Origin: Marinomonas sp. TW1 | Lineage (GTDB): Bacteria > Pseudomonadota > Gammaproteobacteria > Pseudomonadales > Marinomonadaceae | Direction: 5' to 3' | Assembly (NCBI RefSeq): GCF_001625355.1 | Contig: NZ_JSEE01000001.1 | Location: 124,001-188,000 of the forward strand | DNA: 64,000 bases | In this document: piece after piece, positions 44,048 to 53,518 of the stretch | Layout: every line of letters starts with the position of its first letter | Position numbering within the stretch: the first letter of the stretch is position 1 | Notes under the pieces: model-generated | The model's input: only the letters and a program-made list of their open reading frames with translations | Told to the model about the DNA's origin: nothing | Databases searched by the model: none | Position numbers and translations under genes: made by a program

Positions 44048-44977
44048 TTAAAGACGGCTTTTACCGTAAGTAAAGGTGCCATTTTCTGCTGAAGCTTGAG
44101 GCTTAGGAACCGCCGCTCCGGTTTGTGGTGATACAGGGAAAATAGCATTGATTTGACCTGTTCCAGACGCACCAAAATACGGTGTTAACACTTCTACTTT
44201 TTGATCGTATTCCGACCAACCGAGCGCCCCAAGTAACATAGCGGTATCGTGCATAAAGCCTTCACCATGACCTTTTGCGGCGTATTCAGGTAGCATTTCA
44301 CAAAACGTATCCCATTCAGCGTTTTCCCACATTTTGACCACAGATTCATCAAGAGACTCTAAGAAAGGACTCCAAATTTTATGTGCGAAATCGGGGGCAC
44401 TGCCGTTTTGAGCAAATCGGTGTGACAAAGAACCACTGGCTAAAATCGCCACATTACCATCATAGTGCTTCTCAATGGCTTCTCGCAGCGCCCAACCAAA
44501 ACGAGCGGAATCATTAAGGTAATGAACCGTTAGCAAAGCCGAAACCGAAATGACTTTAAAGTGCAGGTCTTGGTTCATATAACGCATTGGCACCAGTGTG
44601 CCGTATTCTGGCGCAAGCGTTGTCTCGTCATGAGCGAGGGTTTCAACCCCTTGTTCGTTACAGACTTTCGCGATGATTTTGCCTAATTCAGGATTACCGT
44701 AAACCTCATAATCCATATTCTTAATAAAGTGTGGCAATTCATTACTGGTGTAAGTCCCTTTAAAATGAGGGGCGCAATTGATGTGGTAATTGGCGTTCAC
44801 CAACCAGTGTGTATCAAACACGATAATGGTATCCACATTGAGTTCTTTGCATCGGCGGGCGATTTCATAATGTCCATCAATGGCGGCTTGACGAGTCCCT
44901 TTTCTTGGGCCATCTAACTCTGAAAGATACATGGATGGCACATGTGTTATTTTTGCGGCTAGCGCTAACTTACCCAT
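44048..44977 (-). CDS. hpaD: 3,4-dihydroxyphenylacetate 2,3-dioxygenase (class III extradiol)
   Basis: 309 residues starting MGKLALAAKITHVPSMYLSE, the characteristic HpaD opening with metal ligand H12. DGHYEIARRC, IIVFDTHWL (second His), EYGTLVPMRYM, GSLSHRF and the late GxGxGQ-type end are in order. A LigB-fold iron enzyme that cleaves homoprotocatechuate to 5-carboxymethyl-2-hydroxymuconate semialdehyde. It lies between hpaF and the DUF3237 gene, downstream of hpaE. Confidence 0.95.
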   Translation of the reverse strand: MGKLALAAKITHVPSMYLSELDGPRKGTRQAAIDGHYEIARRCKELNVDTIIVFDTHWLVNANYHINCAPHFKGTYTSNELPHFIKNMDYEVYGNPELGKIIAKVCNEQGVETLAHDETTLAPEYGTLVPMRYMNQDLHFKVISVSALLTVHYLNDSARFGWALREAIEKHYDGNVAILASGSLSHRFAQNGSAPDFAHKIWSPFLESLDESVVKMWENAEWDTFCEMLPEYAAKGHGEGFMHDTAMLLGALGWSEYDQKVEVLTPYFGASGTGQINAIFPVSPQTGAAVPKPQASAENGTFTYGKSRL

Positions 44978-45004
44978 AGGTAAAACCTCTTAACGTGTCA
45001 CACC

Positions 45005-45385
45005 CTACTTAAAGAGAGCGTGAATATTATTTTTATTAAACTTAAGAACTGGGTGTAATTCTGTTAATTCAAATGATATTTGGCAGTAACTCGTATCCGT
45101 GATGGGTTTCATCCAATCACAGAGTATTTCAAATACCCTCTCCGCCACTTCTTGGCGCAATTCCATACTGCGACCGTGACCAATCTTAAGCGTCAGATTC
45201 AGCAAAGCAAAGTCTTCACGCCCATCCGCGACACGATAATCATCACAACGAATGGCACGACTGCGTACACCACCCAATGGAAACGCCCCCGTCGAGACGA
45301 CATACTCGTGGAAGGCTTTAAAAAGCGGTTGAAAATCTAATCGCTCTTCCAAATTTGCTGAGTATTCAATAATAAAATGTGGCAT
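45005..45385 (-). CDS. hpaF: 5-carboxymethyl-2-hydroxymuconate isomerase
   Basis: 126 residues, MPHFIIEYSANLEERLDFQPLF, with the catalytic N-terminal Pro2 of the tautomerase superfamily, R-S-R-A-I-R-C-D-D-Y and the C-terminal SFELTELHPVLKFNKNNIH of CHMI/HpaF. Converts the hydroxymuconate product to its oxo isomer. 27 bases upstream of hpaD. Confidence 0.94.
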   Translation of the reverse strand: MPHFIIEYSANLEERLDFQPLFKAFHEYVVSTGAFPLGGVRSRAIRCDDYRVADGREDFALLNLTLKIGHGRSMELRQEVAERVFEILCDWMKPITDTSYCQISFELTELHPVLKFNKNNIHALFK

Positions 45386-45455
45386 ATAACTCTCCCCCTA
45401 AAGAGATACTGTTTCAAATAAAAGGAAATTGTTTCTCTTTTATCAAGTACTCTTA

Positions 45456-45574
45456 ACGACGTTATGAGCGATGCAAAGGCAAGGCATAAAATGGACGAGG
45501 AAGCGGAGTTTATATGTCATAAATGAGCATTCCGAGTCCATTTTTAACGCTGTCTTTGCGAGCGCAATAGTCGT
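45456..45574. repeat. Intergenic ERIC/MITE-like palindromic repeat
   Basis: An imperfect inverted repeat of about 119 bp fills the gap between hpaE and hpaF. Outer arms ACGAC/GTCGT, middle arms around GCAAAGGCA / TGTCTTTGC, inner arms AAAATGGAC (45488-45496) / GTCCATTTT, and a 45-base centre including AGGAAGCGGAGTTTATATG. The form is that of the non-coding palindromic repeats dispersed in many marine gammaproteobacteria; only one copy is in the window, so the family assignment is from memory. Confidence 0.6.
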
Positions 45575-45583
45575 ATATAAAAG

Positions 45584-47047
45584 TTAAACGCCCCACTTAG
45601 GAATATGATGACTTCCCATACTAATACACACATTCTTTGGTTCGCAGAAAATTTCGTAACTGTATGTACCACCTTCACGGCCAGTACCAGACGCTTTCAT
45701 CCCACCAAATGGGGTACGCAAATCTCGCACGTTTTGGCTATTAACAAACAGCATACCCGCTTCAATACGACGCGCAATGCGATGTACCTTGCCGTTGTCT
45801 TGAGTCCATAAGTAAGACGCTAGGCCATAGTCGTTGTCATTCGCCATGCGAACCACGTCTTCTTCGTCTTTAAATGGAATCAAGACAGCAACAGGGCCAA
45901 ATATTTCTTCTCGAGCAATGCGCATGTCATTGGTCACATCACGAAATGCTGTCGGACGAATAAAGTGACCACCTTTAAGGTGATCAGGTAATTCTTCTGT
46001 GGGTTTTTCAGGGCCACCCGCGATCAAGGTTGCCCCTTCTTCGATCCCAGTTTTAATGTAACCGGTGACTTTTTCCCAATGCTGTTGACTGATCAATGAA
46101 CCGACTTTGGTGTTCATATCGGTTGGATCACCCACTTCAATTTTACTCGCACGGGCGGCAAAGTCTTCACAGAATTTATCGTAAATGCTTTCTTGAATGA
46201 AAATTCGAGAGCCCGCCGTACAACGTTCACCATTAATAGAAAAAATGCCAAATACGGCCGCATCGAGTGCACGATCATAGTCACAATCATCAAAGATCAT
46301 CACAGGGGATTTGCCACCCAGTTCCATAGAAAACTTCTTCAACCCTGCCGTGGAAATAATATGTTTACCTGTAGACGTGCCGCCAGTGAAAGAAATCGCC
46401 GCCACATCAGGGTTAGTGATCAGAGCATTACCCGTGGTCGCACCAAAACCATGAACCACATTAAATACCCCAGCAGGAACGCCCGCTTCCATTGCCAGTT
46501 TCCCTAGGAAATCGGTCGTCAAAGGCGATAATTCTGACTGTTTCATAACCGCCGTATTACCCAACGCCAAGCAAGGTGCGGTTTTCCAAGTCCCTGTCAT
46601 GAAAGGCACATTCCATGGGGAAATAAGCGCACAAACACCGGTTGGTTGATATAAAGAATAGTTCAACATCTGATCGTCCATAGGGTAAGTATGGCCGTTC
46701 ATTTGTTTTGCCATTTCCGCAAAGAAATAGAAATTGTTCGAAGCCCGTGGCACCAACGCATTTTGTGTTTGATATAGAGGCAATCCCGTATCGGCGGTTT
46801 CCATTTGCGCCAATTCTTCCACATTATCGGCAATCAGATCGCCTAATTTGGTGATGATCTTAGAACGCTTGGCAACAGGCATATTGGCCCAAGCAGGAAA
46901 CGCAGCCTTAGCCGCAGCAACCGCTTCCGCTACTTGCGCGTCTGAAGCATGCGCCACGTCAGCAAGCATTTCACCCGTGGCTGGATTAAAGGTTTGGAAG
47001 GTTTCTTTACTTTCAACCCATTTGCCGTTGATTAAGTTTTTTATCAT
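45584..47047 (-). CDS. hpaE: 5-carboxymethyl-2-hydroxymuconate semialdehyde dehydrogenase
   Basis: 487 residues, aldehyde dehydrogenase superfamily. MIKNLINGKWVESKETFQTFNPATGE opening, FTGGTSTGKHI NAD motif, MELGGKSP with the general-base Glu, and the catalytic Cys in NGERCTAGSR. The match to HpaE and its position with hpaD/hpaF give the assignment: oxidation of the ring-cleavage semialdehyde to the dicarboxylate. Divergent from hpaG1, with TTAACATGTTAA palindromes near both starts. Confidence 0.92.
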   Translation of the reverse strand: MIKNLINGKWVESKETFQTFNPATGEMLADVAHASDAQVAEAVAAAKAAFPAWANMPVAKRSKIITKLGDLIADNVEELAQMETADTGLPLYQTQNALVPRASNNFYFFAEMAKQMNGHTYPMDDQMLNYSLYQPTGVCALISPWNVPFMTGTWKTAPCLALGNTAVMKQSELSPLTTDFLGKLAMEAGVPAGVFNVVHGFGATTGNALITNPDVAAISFTGGTSTGKHIISTAGLKKFSMELGGKSPVMIFDDCDYDRALDAAVFGIFSINGERCTAGSRIFIQESIYDKFCEDFAARASKIEVGDPTDMNTKVGSLISQQHWEKVTGYIKTGIEEGATLIAGGPEKPTEELPDHLKGGHFIRPTAFRDVTNDMRIAREEIFGPVAVLIPFKDEEDVVRMANDNDYGLASYLWTQDNGKVHRIARRIEAGMLFVNSQNVRDLRTPFGGMKASGTGREGGTYSYEIFCEPKNVCISMGSHHIPKWGV

Positions 47048-47142
47048 TTTTATGACCTCTTCAAAGCAGATTTTCTTTTTCTCTACTGTGTCTTATCGCC
47101 CCTTAAAAGGGTTTTAAATAAAACTAAGCAGAGCAAAACTCA

Positions 47143-47154
47143 TTAACATGTTAA
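47143..47154. promoter_or_regulatory. Palindrome TTAACATGTTAA, site 3
   Basis: Perfect 12-bp palindrome 95 bases before the hpaE start, in the 292-bp hpaE-hpaG1 intergenic region. Probably overlaps the hpaE promoter. Confidence 0.65.
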
Positions 47155-47306
47155 GTAAATTATTCCTCATGAAGCAAATTGTCAAGAGACAAAAATAGAA
47201 CAAAACAAATTTTATTTGTGCTCACTCCTAGTCTATTTCCTAATACTTACTTTTCGAGCAAAGCGTTTTTTTGAGTTGACAGAGGAAAAGGATTAAGCAA
47301 ATATAG

Positions 47307-47318
47307 TTAACATGTTAA
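47307..47318. promoter_or_regulatory. Palindrome TTAACATGTTAA, site 4
   Basis: Second perfect palindrome in the same region, 21 bases before the hpaG1 start, where a bound repressor would block the plus-strand promoter or transcription start. Confidence 0.65.
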
Positions 47319-47339
47319 GCACATTAGGATTATCATGCC

Positions 47340-48077
47340 ATGCTCTATTACAAAACAAGAAAAAACGATCAAGTAAACAACGTACAAGCGCAAGCCGCTT
47401 TTGAAGTACCACTCGAAAACAATCTGCTTCCTGCCGTAAATGGTGCCGTGATTGGTGTGGCACTGAATGACAAAGGACTTTACCAATCGTTAGAAAAACA
47501 ATTTAACGAAAAGCCTCACGTTAGCCCTCCTAAAACACCGGTGTTGCACATCAAAACCGACAACACCTTCATTGGCTATGGCGATACCATTCGTATTCCA
47601 AATAACATGGGCGCGGTGTTTTCTGGCCCTTCTTTGGGCATTGTCATTGGCAAGAAAGCCTGCCGAGTTACTGAAGAAAACGCGCTCGATTACATTCAAG
47701 GCTACACCATTGTTAATGAGGTTAGCCTAGCGGAAACGTCTTTCTACCGCCCAGCGGTAAAAGCAAAATGTCGTGACACTTTCTGCCCTATTGGGCCTTG
47801 GGTTATGGATGCAGCAGATGTCGAGACACCTCAAAATTTGACCATCAAAACCTACATCAATGACACACTTTGCCATGAAACCAGCACCAATCAGATGATT
47901 CATAGCATCGAGCAAGTCATCGCGTATATCAGCAGTTTTATCACTCTAGAAGTTGGCGACATGATTATCGCAGGCACACCACTTCGCACCGAAAGCCTTG
48001 AAATTAAGGCAGATGATGTGGTCATGGTTGAGATCGAAAAAATTGGCCGCCTTGTTAACCCAGTTGCCGCAGAATAA
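47340..48077 (+). CDS. hpaG1: HpaG N-terminal-type subunit (FAH-fold isomerase/decarboxylase)
   Basis: 245 residues with one FAH domain: VIGVALNDKG, NTFIGYGDTIRIPNNMG, SGPSLGIVIGKKA, GYTIVNEVSLAE, and MIIAGTPLR at the substrate loop. In enteric bacteria HpaG is one protein with two such domains; here, as in pseudomonads, it is split into two genes. Role: decarboxylation of 5-oxopent-3-ene-1,2,5-tricarboxylate or isomerisation of the product. Confidence 0.9.
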   Translation: MLYYKTRKNDQVNNVQAQAAFEVPLENNLLPAVNGAVIGVALNDKGLYQSLEKQFNEKPHVSPPKTPVLHIKTDNTFIGYGDTIRIPNNMGAVFSGPSLGIVIGKKACRVTEENALDYIQGYTIVNEVSLAETSFYRPAVKAKCRDTFCPIGPWVMDAADVETPQNLTIKTYINDTLCHETSTNQMIHSIEQVIAYISSFITLEVGDMIIAGTPLRTESLEIKADDVVMVEIEKIGRLVNPVAAE

Positions 48078-48089
48078 GGAGTGATAAAC

Positions 48090-48851
48090 ATGAAACGCGC
48101 AAAAATTTTATTAAATGAAGAAACTGTCAACGTCACCATTAACGAGGCTAACCAAGTCCTTACCGAAACAGGCTCGGTAGTAGAAGAAGGGACATTTACC
48201 TGGTTACCACCTTGTGAAGGCAAAGCGTTTGTTTTGGCGATCAACTATGCCGATCACGCCGCTGAATTGTCTTTTAAAGCCCCAGATGAACCGTTAGTCT
48301 TCCTAAAGTCTAGCAACACCCTAATCGGTCATGATCAAAAAACCTATCAGCCAGACAACATCGACTATATGCATTACGAGTGCGAGCTGGTGGTGGTGAT
48401 TGGTAAAGAAGCGAAGAACGTGTCCCTAGAAAATGCCATGGACTACGTTGGTGGTTACACCGTTGGTAACGACTATGCCATTCGTGACTATCTAGAAAAC
48501 TACTATCGCCCTAATTTACGTGTCAAAAGTCGCGACACTTGCACGCCTATCGGCCCTTACATTATTGATGCCAGCGAAGTGCCAGACCCTCATAATTTGA
48601 CGATCCGTACCTACATCAACGGTGAACTGAAACAAGAAGGCTCCACCAAAGACTTGATCTTTAATGTGCCTTATTTGGTGTCTTACTTAAGCAACATCAT
48701 GACACTGACACCGGGCGATATGATTTTTACCGGCACCCCAGAAGGCCTTGCCCATGTGTATCCAGGTGATGAAGTCATTACCGAAGTGGAAGGCGTTGGC
48801 GTATTGAAAAACACCATTATTTCCGAAACTGACTATCTAAGTAGCCTCTAA
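48090..48851 (+). CDS. hpaG2: HpaG C-terminal-type subunit (FAH-fold isomerase/decarboxylase)
   Basis: The ATG at 48090 follows AGGAG at seven bases and is preferred to a GTG three codons earlier. 253 residues with the full FAH pattern: LAINYADHAAEL, PLVFLKSSNTLIGH, HYECELVVVIGKEA, GYTVGNDYAIRDY, RVKSRDTCTPIGP and MIFTGTPEGLAHVYPGDEV. Twelve bases after hpaG1. Forms the second half of the split HpaG. Confidence 0.92.
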   Translation: MKRAKILLNEETVNVTINEANQVLTETGSVVEEGTFTWLPPCEGKAFVLAINYADHAAELSFKAPDEPLVFLKSSNTLIGHDQKTYQPDNIDYMHYECELVVVIGKEAKNVSLENAMDYVGGYTVGNDYAIRDYLENYYRPNLRVKSRDTCTPIGPYIIDASEVPDPHNLTIRTYINGELKQEGSTKDLIFNVPYLVSYLSNIMTLTPGDMIFTGTPEGLAHVYPGDEVITEVEGVGVLKNTIISETDYLSSL

Positions 48852-48873
48852 CAAAAACAACAAGGAACTCACC

Positions 48874-49677
48874 ATGCTATCAGCCGACATCATAAAACAG
48901 TGTGCTCAGAACTTGCATCAGGCCGAAAAGGACTGCGTTCAAATTCGTCAAATATCGTTAGAATACCCTAATATTGATATCGACGATGCGTACGCGATTC
49001 AGCGTGAATGGCTAAAAATCAAATTAGCGGAAGGCCGCCAAATCATAGGTCATAAGATTGGTCTGACCTCTCGTGCTATGCAATTGAGTTCACAAATCGA
49101 CGAACCCGATTACGGCACCCTACTTGACGACATGCTTTATCATGACGGCTGTGAAATCGACACCAACAAATTCATCGTGCCACGCATTGAAGTGGAGCTG
49201 GCCTTTATCCTGAAAAAGCCATTAAAAGGCCCAAACTGCACCATGTTTGATGTCTATAACGCGACAGACTATGTGGTGCCTGCGCTTGAGTTAATTGATG
49301 CGCGCAGTCAATCCATTGATCCTGAGACCAAACGACCTCGCTTGGTCTATGACACCATTTCGGATAATGCCGCCAATGCCGCCATTATCCTAGGCGGTCG
49401 ACCGATCAAAATCGATGAAATGGATCTACGTTGGGTGTCAGCCATCATGATGCGCAATGGCATAGTGGAAGAAACGGGAGTCGCCGCCGGTGTCTTGAAT
49501 CACCCAGCCAATGGTGTGTCTTGGTTAGCCAATAAACTGGCTCCGTTCGATGTCGAACTCGAAGCAGGACAGATCATTCTTGGTGGTTCGTTTACACGTC
49601 CTACCGCCGCTCGAAAAGGCGATACCTTTACGGTTGATTACGGCCCACTTGGAACCGTCTCTTGTCATTTTAAATAG
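48874..49677 (+). CDS. hpaH: 2-oxo-hept-4-ene-1,7-dioate hydratase
   Basis: 267 residues of the MhpD/HpaH hydratase family: [35 protein letters not shown] with metal-binding Glu residues, [13 protein letters not shown] and [14 protein letters not shown]. Adds water to the 2-oxohept-4-enedioate made by HpaG, giving the HpaI substrate. AAGGA precedes the ATG; 22 bases after hpaG2. Confidence 0.94.
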   Translation: MLSADIIKQCAQNLHQAEKDCVQIRQISLEYPNIDIDDAYAIQREWLKIKLAEGRQIIGHKIGLTSRAMQLSSQIDEPDYGTLLDDMLYHDGCEIDTNKFIVPRIEVELAFILKKPLKGPNCTMFDVYNATDYVVPALELIDARSQSIDPETKRPRLVYDTISDNAANAAIILGGRPIKIDEMDLRWVSAIMMRNGIVEETGVAAGVLNHPANGVSWLANKLAPFDVELEAGQIILGGSFTRPTAARKGDTFTVDYGPLGTVSCHFK

Positions 49678-49771
49678 TCTTTTACATTTAAAATAAAAGA
49701 GCACCCAATTCAATCGTTTCAGCCACTGAAATAGAAAGAACGACAATAACAAAAAGCATGAGGATAATCGG

Positions 49772-50578
49772 ATGAGCGCGCCAAAAAACGAATTTAAGAT
49801 GGCTCTTAAAAACCGTGAAACACAAATTGGCTTATGGCTTGGTCTTGCCAATTCCTACACGGCGGAACTGATTGCCTCCGCTGGGTTTGATTGGTTATTA
49901 ATCGATGGCGAGCATGCGCCAAATACCTTGCAAACCATGGTAAGCCAACTGCAAGCCATCGCGCCTTATCCGAGCCATCCTATTGTGCGTCCAGCGTGGG
50001 CGGATCATGTCAGCTTAAAGCAAATCCTCGACCTTGGCGTGCAAACCGTTTTAGCTCCCATGATAGACAGCGCAGAACAAGCGGAACAAGTGGTCAAAGC
50101 AACTCGCTACCCTCCTCAAGGTATTCGCGGCGTTGGCAGCGCGCTAGCAAGAGCTTCTCAGTTCAACCGCACGCCGAATTATTTAACCACCGCCAACGAT
50201 GAAATTTGTGTCTTGGTGCAAATTGAAACCCTAGCAGGCGTGAATGCGCTAGACGCCATTCTGGATGTGGACGGTGTCGATGGTGTGTTTATTGGCCCTG
50301 CCGATTTAAGCGCGTCCATGGGTTTTATTGGACAACCCAATCACCCTGAGGTGGTTGCCGTTATCGAAGCCAGTATTGCCAAAATTGTCGCCAAAAATAA
50401 AGCACCAGGCATTTTAATGGCCGCACAAGAGCAAGCGAAACGTTACATCGCGCAAGGTGCGTTATTTGTCGCTGTTGGCAGTGACACTGGCTTGCTAATG
50501 AACAGCACCCAAAAACTGGTTGATACATTCTCAACAAAGACAACCAATACTGATGAAGGTGGTGACTCAGTTTATTAA
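49772..50578 (+). CDS. hpaI: 4-hydroxy-2-oxoheptane-1,7-dioate aldolase
   Basis: 268 residues of the class II HpcH/HpaI aldolase family: [34 protein letters not shown] opening, [28 protein letters not shown] and [14 protein letters not shown]. Splits the hydroxy-oxo-diacid to pyruvate and succinic semialdehyde, the last step of the meta-cleavage route. Confidence 0.94.
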   Translation: MSAPKNEFKMALKNRETQIGLWLGLANSYTAELIASAGFDWLLIDGEHAPNTLQTMVSQLQAIAPYPSHPIVRPAWADHVSLKQILDLGVQTVLAPMIDSAEQAEQVVKATRYPPQGIRGVGSALARASQFNRTPNYLTTANDEICVLVQIETLAGVNALDAILDVDGVDGVFIGPADLSASMGFIGQPNHPEVVAVIEASIAKIVAKNKAPGILMAAQEQAKRYIAQGALFVAVGSDTGLLMNSTQKLVDTFSTKTTNTDEGGDSVY

Positions 50579-50641
50579 GCTGAGTCAGTCAATGAGACCT
50601 TTCTTTTCTATAAAGATAGCCCTCGACACAGGTAAAAAACC

Positions 50642-51541
50642 ATGACAAAAGAATGGATCCCCAATCTACAAATCGGTCAAGACTATGACAGTCAGTACCG
50701 TGATGCAGACATTCACTTTGATCAACTTGGTGCCATGGCGGACTTTTTTGGTCGCGACATGCCTGTGCACATGCACGCCGATTTTTGCCAAATTCATTTT
50801 GTTTTTAGTGGCGACACCCAGTTTAATATTGACCAAAATCTGTATAAAACATCCGGAACCGCTATTTTTTATACGCCACCAGCGACACCTCATGCTTTTC
50901 TAACCGAAGCAAACGCCCCAGGTTACGTATTAACACTGCATCATTCTATTGCCAGCAAAATTGCCGATGAGCTAGGGGCTCATGCACAAAATCGTTTCTT
51001 AATTCTGCCCATCTGTCTGACGTCAGAGAACACAAAACCAGAAAAAGAACCGCTTTTTAACACAACATTAGAACTGATCGAGATGATCAAATCCGAATGG
51101 AGCAGCGAGTTATCATATAAAAATGAGGCTATTTTAGGGCTCATTAAACTATTGCTACTCAATCTTTTTCGTCTTTCTGAATCGGATAAAAAAACCAATA
51201 GCAGCACACGTCATGAAGTCGAATTATATAAACACTTCAATCAACTGGTGGAAAATCACTATAAAACAGAAAAAACCATTTCCTTCTATTGCCAGCAATT
51301 AAACATCAACGAAAGCCGGTTGAACTACGTCTGCAAAAAAATCTCTGGCTCTCCCCCTAAAGCCATTATTAACAGTCGCGTCATTCTGGAAGCCAAGCGT
51401 CACATTCTGCATGCCAATCAAAGCTTGAATGAACTGTCTTATGACTTGGGTTATTTGGACCCGTCTTATTTTTCACGTTTCTTCCAGATCAAAACGGGTC
51501 TGACGCCCAGCGAATATAAAAAACGTCATAGCCAAGGGTAA
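50642..51541 (+). CDS. hpaA: 4-hydroxyphenylacetate catabolism regulator, AraC family
   Basis: 299 residues. An N-terminal cupin with the HpaA opening (IPNLQIGQDYDSQYRDADIHFDQLG... HMHADFCQIHFVF) and C-terminal HTHs (TISFYCQQLNINESRLNYVCKKISG; ELSYDLGYLDPSYFSRFFQIKTG, TPSEYKK). HpaA proteins activate the 4-hydroxyphenylacetate hydroxylase operon in response to that acid (family knowledge). The hydroxylase is likely the gene starting at 63332. Confidence 0.9.
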   Translation: MTKEWIPNLQIGQDYDSQYRDADIHFDQLGAMADFFGRDMPVHMHADFCQIHFVFSGDTQFNIDQNLYKTSGTAIFYTPPATPHAFLTEANAPGYVLTLHHSIASKIADELGAHAQNRFLILPICLTSENTKPEKEPLFNTTLELIEMIKSEWSSELSYKNEAILGLIKLLLLNLFRLSESDKKTNSSTRHEVELYKHFNQLVENHYKTEKTISFYCQQLNINESRLNYVCKKISGSPPKAIINSRVILEAKRHILHANQSLNELSYDLGYLDPSYFSRFFQIKTGLTPSEYKKRHSQG

Positions 51542-51545
51542 TACG

Positions 51546-51989
51546 ATGCTAAACGCGATTAAACAAACGACAGAATTAAGCCATGAGTGTGCCGTCCAGC
51601 TGTGCCTCACTGCCATCACTCATGCCAACACATTTCCAGCCAATATTGGCGTCGTGGTGTTAACACCAGCCGGAATAGAGCTGTCTGCGGTGCGGATGAA
51701 CCAAGCCCCATTACATGCAATAAACATTGCGCGAAAAAAAGCCTACACCGCCGCCAGTTTCAAAGTCTCTAGTCAGTCTTGGCAAGAAAAACTCAAACAC
51801 AAGCCCGACACCATGAGCGCCCTATTGAGAGAAGACAACTTTACCTATTTAGGCGGAGGCCTTCCGGTAATGGTCGACAACGAAGTCATCGGTGCGATCG
51901 GCGTCTCTGGTGCAACCGAAGCACAAGATGTTGACTGCGCAGAACAGGCCATCACAGCATTATTGAATTCATTATCCCAAGTAAAATAA
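51546..51989 (+). CDS. GlcG/HbpS-like heme-binding-family protein
   Basis: 147 residues of PF03928 type: I-G-V-V-V-L-T-P-A-G-I-E-L-S-A-V-R-M, ARKKAYTAASFK, YLGGGLPVMVDNEVIGAIGVSGATEAQDVDCAEQAI. A small soluble domain found with catabolic and glycolate genes, role unsettled. Four bases after hpaA and 14 before the dehydrogenase gene, so part of the same operon. Confidence 0.85.
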   Translation: MLNAIKQTTELSHECAVQLCLTAITHANTFPANIGVVVLTPAGIELSAVRMNQAPLHAINIARKKAYTAASFKVSSQSWQEKLKHKPDTMSALLREDNFTYLGGGLPVMVDNEVIGAIGVSGATEAQDVDCAEQAITALLNSLSQVK

Positions 51990-52003
51990 CAAGAGAATTA
52001 AAC

Positions 52004-53434
52004 ATGTTGCAATCAAGCTATCCCTTTTACCTTGCTAACAAGCCAGTTTATGCCAATCAAGACTTAGCGGTTACGAACAAATACAGCAACCAAGTCGCAA
52101 CCCATGTGGCCATGGCCAGCGTGGCCGATATCGACAACGCCATTGCCGCCGCGGACAACGCCAAACATGCGATGCAAGCTCTACCAGCCTACAAACGTCA
52201 GGCCATCTTGCAACATTGTATCCAACGCTTTAAAGAACGCTTTGAAGAACTGGCATATGCTCTTTGTATCGAAGCGGGTAAGCCCATTAAAGATTCTCGC
52301 GGTGAAGTCACTCGCTTAATTGACACCTTTCAAATTGCCGCAGAAGAAGCGACGCGTATCTATGGCGAAGTCATGCCAATGGACATTTCACCTCGCTCGG
52401 AAGACTATCAAGGCATGTGGAAACGCGTGCCAATCGGCCCCTGCTCTTTCATCTCGCCGTTTAACTTCCCACTCAATTTAGCGGCCCATAAAATCGCGCC
52501 TGCCATTGCCGCAGGTTGCCCTTTTATTCTAAAACCAGCCAGCTTAACGCCAGTCAGCGCGTTGATCGTCGCCGAAATCCTCGCAGAAACCGATTTACCA
52601 GAAGGGGCATTTTCCATTTTGCCTTGCCATCGTGATGGCGCCGATTTATTCACCACGGATGAGCGCTTGAAACTATTAAGTTTCACCGGCTCGCCAGAGG
52701 TTGGCTGGGCCTTAAAAGCCAAAGCAGGCAAAAAGCCTGTCGTACTAGAGCTGGGTGGTAACGCGGCTTGTATCGTCGATCACGACACCGACCTTGATGA
52801 TGCGGTGCAACGCATTATCTTCGGAGCTTATTATCAGTCTGGACAAAGCTGTATCAGCGTGCAACGTATTATGGTTCATGAATCACTTTATGACGAAGCC
52901 AAAGCACGCCTTACCAGTGCGGTGAATAATCTCGTGATGGGTGACCCATTGGATGAATCTACTTTTATTGGTCCAATGATTTCTGAAAAAGAAGCTTCTC
53001 GTTTATCAGGCTGGATCGATGAAGCCCGTGCGGGTGGTGCAACGGTTCTGAGCGGTGGTCACCGTGAAGGCGCTATGCTAGACGCCACACTGCTTGAAAA
53101 TGTGACATCAGAGATGTCGATTTCATCTCAAGAAGCCTTTGGCCCTGTGGCCATTTTATCGAAGTTTACGGATTTCGATGCGGCACTGGATGAAGTAAAT
53201 AACTCAGACTTTGGTTTACAAGCTGGCATTTTCACTAAGGACATTTATAAAGCTTACAAAGCATGGGATGTCTTAGAAGTAGGCGGTGTCGTCATTGGCG
53301 ATGTGCCATCTTGGCGTGTTGATCACATGCCCTATGGCGGCGTAAAAGACAGTGGTTTAGGTCGTGAAGGCGTCCGTTTTGCCATTGAAGACATGACCGA
53401 ACTCAAACTGCTGGTACTAAGAACCCCAAAATAA
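52004..53434 (+). CDS. Aldehyde dehydrogenase, candidate succinic-semialdehyde dehydrogenase
   Basis: 476 residues with the ALDH signatures: ISPFNFPLNLAAHKIAPAIAAG, SFTGSPEVGW, LELGGNAACIV (general base) and the catalytic Cys in GQSCISVQR. The sequence falls in the group of lactaldehyde/phosphonoacetaldehyde/glyceraldehyde-3-phosphate (GapN-like) dehydrogenases rather than GabD. Since HpaI releases succinic semialdehyde and the gene ends the hpa operon, oxidation to succinate is the most economical guess. Confidence 0.85.
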   Translation: MLQSSYPFYLANKPVYANQDLAVTNKYSNQVATHVAMASVADIDNAIAAADNAKHAMQALPAYKRQAILQHCIQRFKERFEELAYALCIEAGKPIKDSRGEVTRLIDTFQIAAEEATRIYGEVMPMDISPRSEDYQGMWKRVPIGPCSFISPFNFPLNLAAHKIAPAIAAGCPFILKPASLTPVSALIVAEILAETDLPEGAFSILPCHRDGADLFTTDERLKLLSFTGSPEVGWALKAKAGKKPVVLELGGNAACIVDHDTDLDDAVQRIIFGAYYQSGQSCISVQRIMVHESLYDEAKARLTSAVNNLVMGDPLDESTFIGPMISEKEASRLSGWIDEARAGGATVLSGGHREGAMLDATLLENVTSEMSISSQEAFGPVAILSKFTDFDAALDEVNNSDFGLQAGIFTKDIYKAYKAWDVLEVGGVVIGDVPSWRVDHMPYGGVKDSGLGREGVRFAIEDMTELKLLVLRTPK

Positions 53435-53451
53435 AGCGTTTTAGACGTTCA

Positions 53452-53490
53452 AGAAAGCCGACGAGACAAGCTCTCGTCGGCTTTCTGCTT
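53452..53490 (+). terminator. Terminator of the hpaG1-dehydrogenase operon
   Basis: AGAAAGCCGACGAG (53452-53465) and CTCGTCGGCTTTCT (53473-53486), a perfect 14-bp stem with a 7-base loop, followed by a T-rich stretch, 17 bases after the stop. Confidence 0.92.
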
Positions 53491-53518
53491 TATCAGATAC
53501 CTCATCAAGGACACGGTT

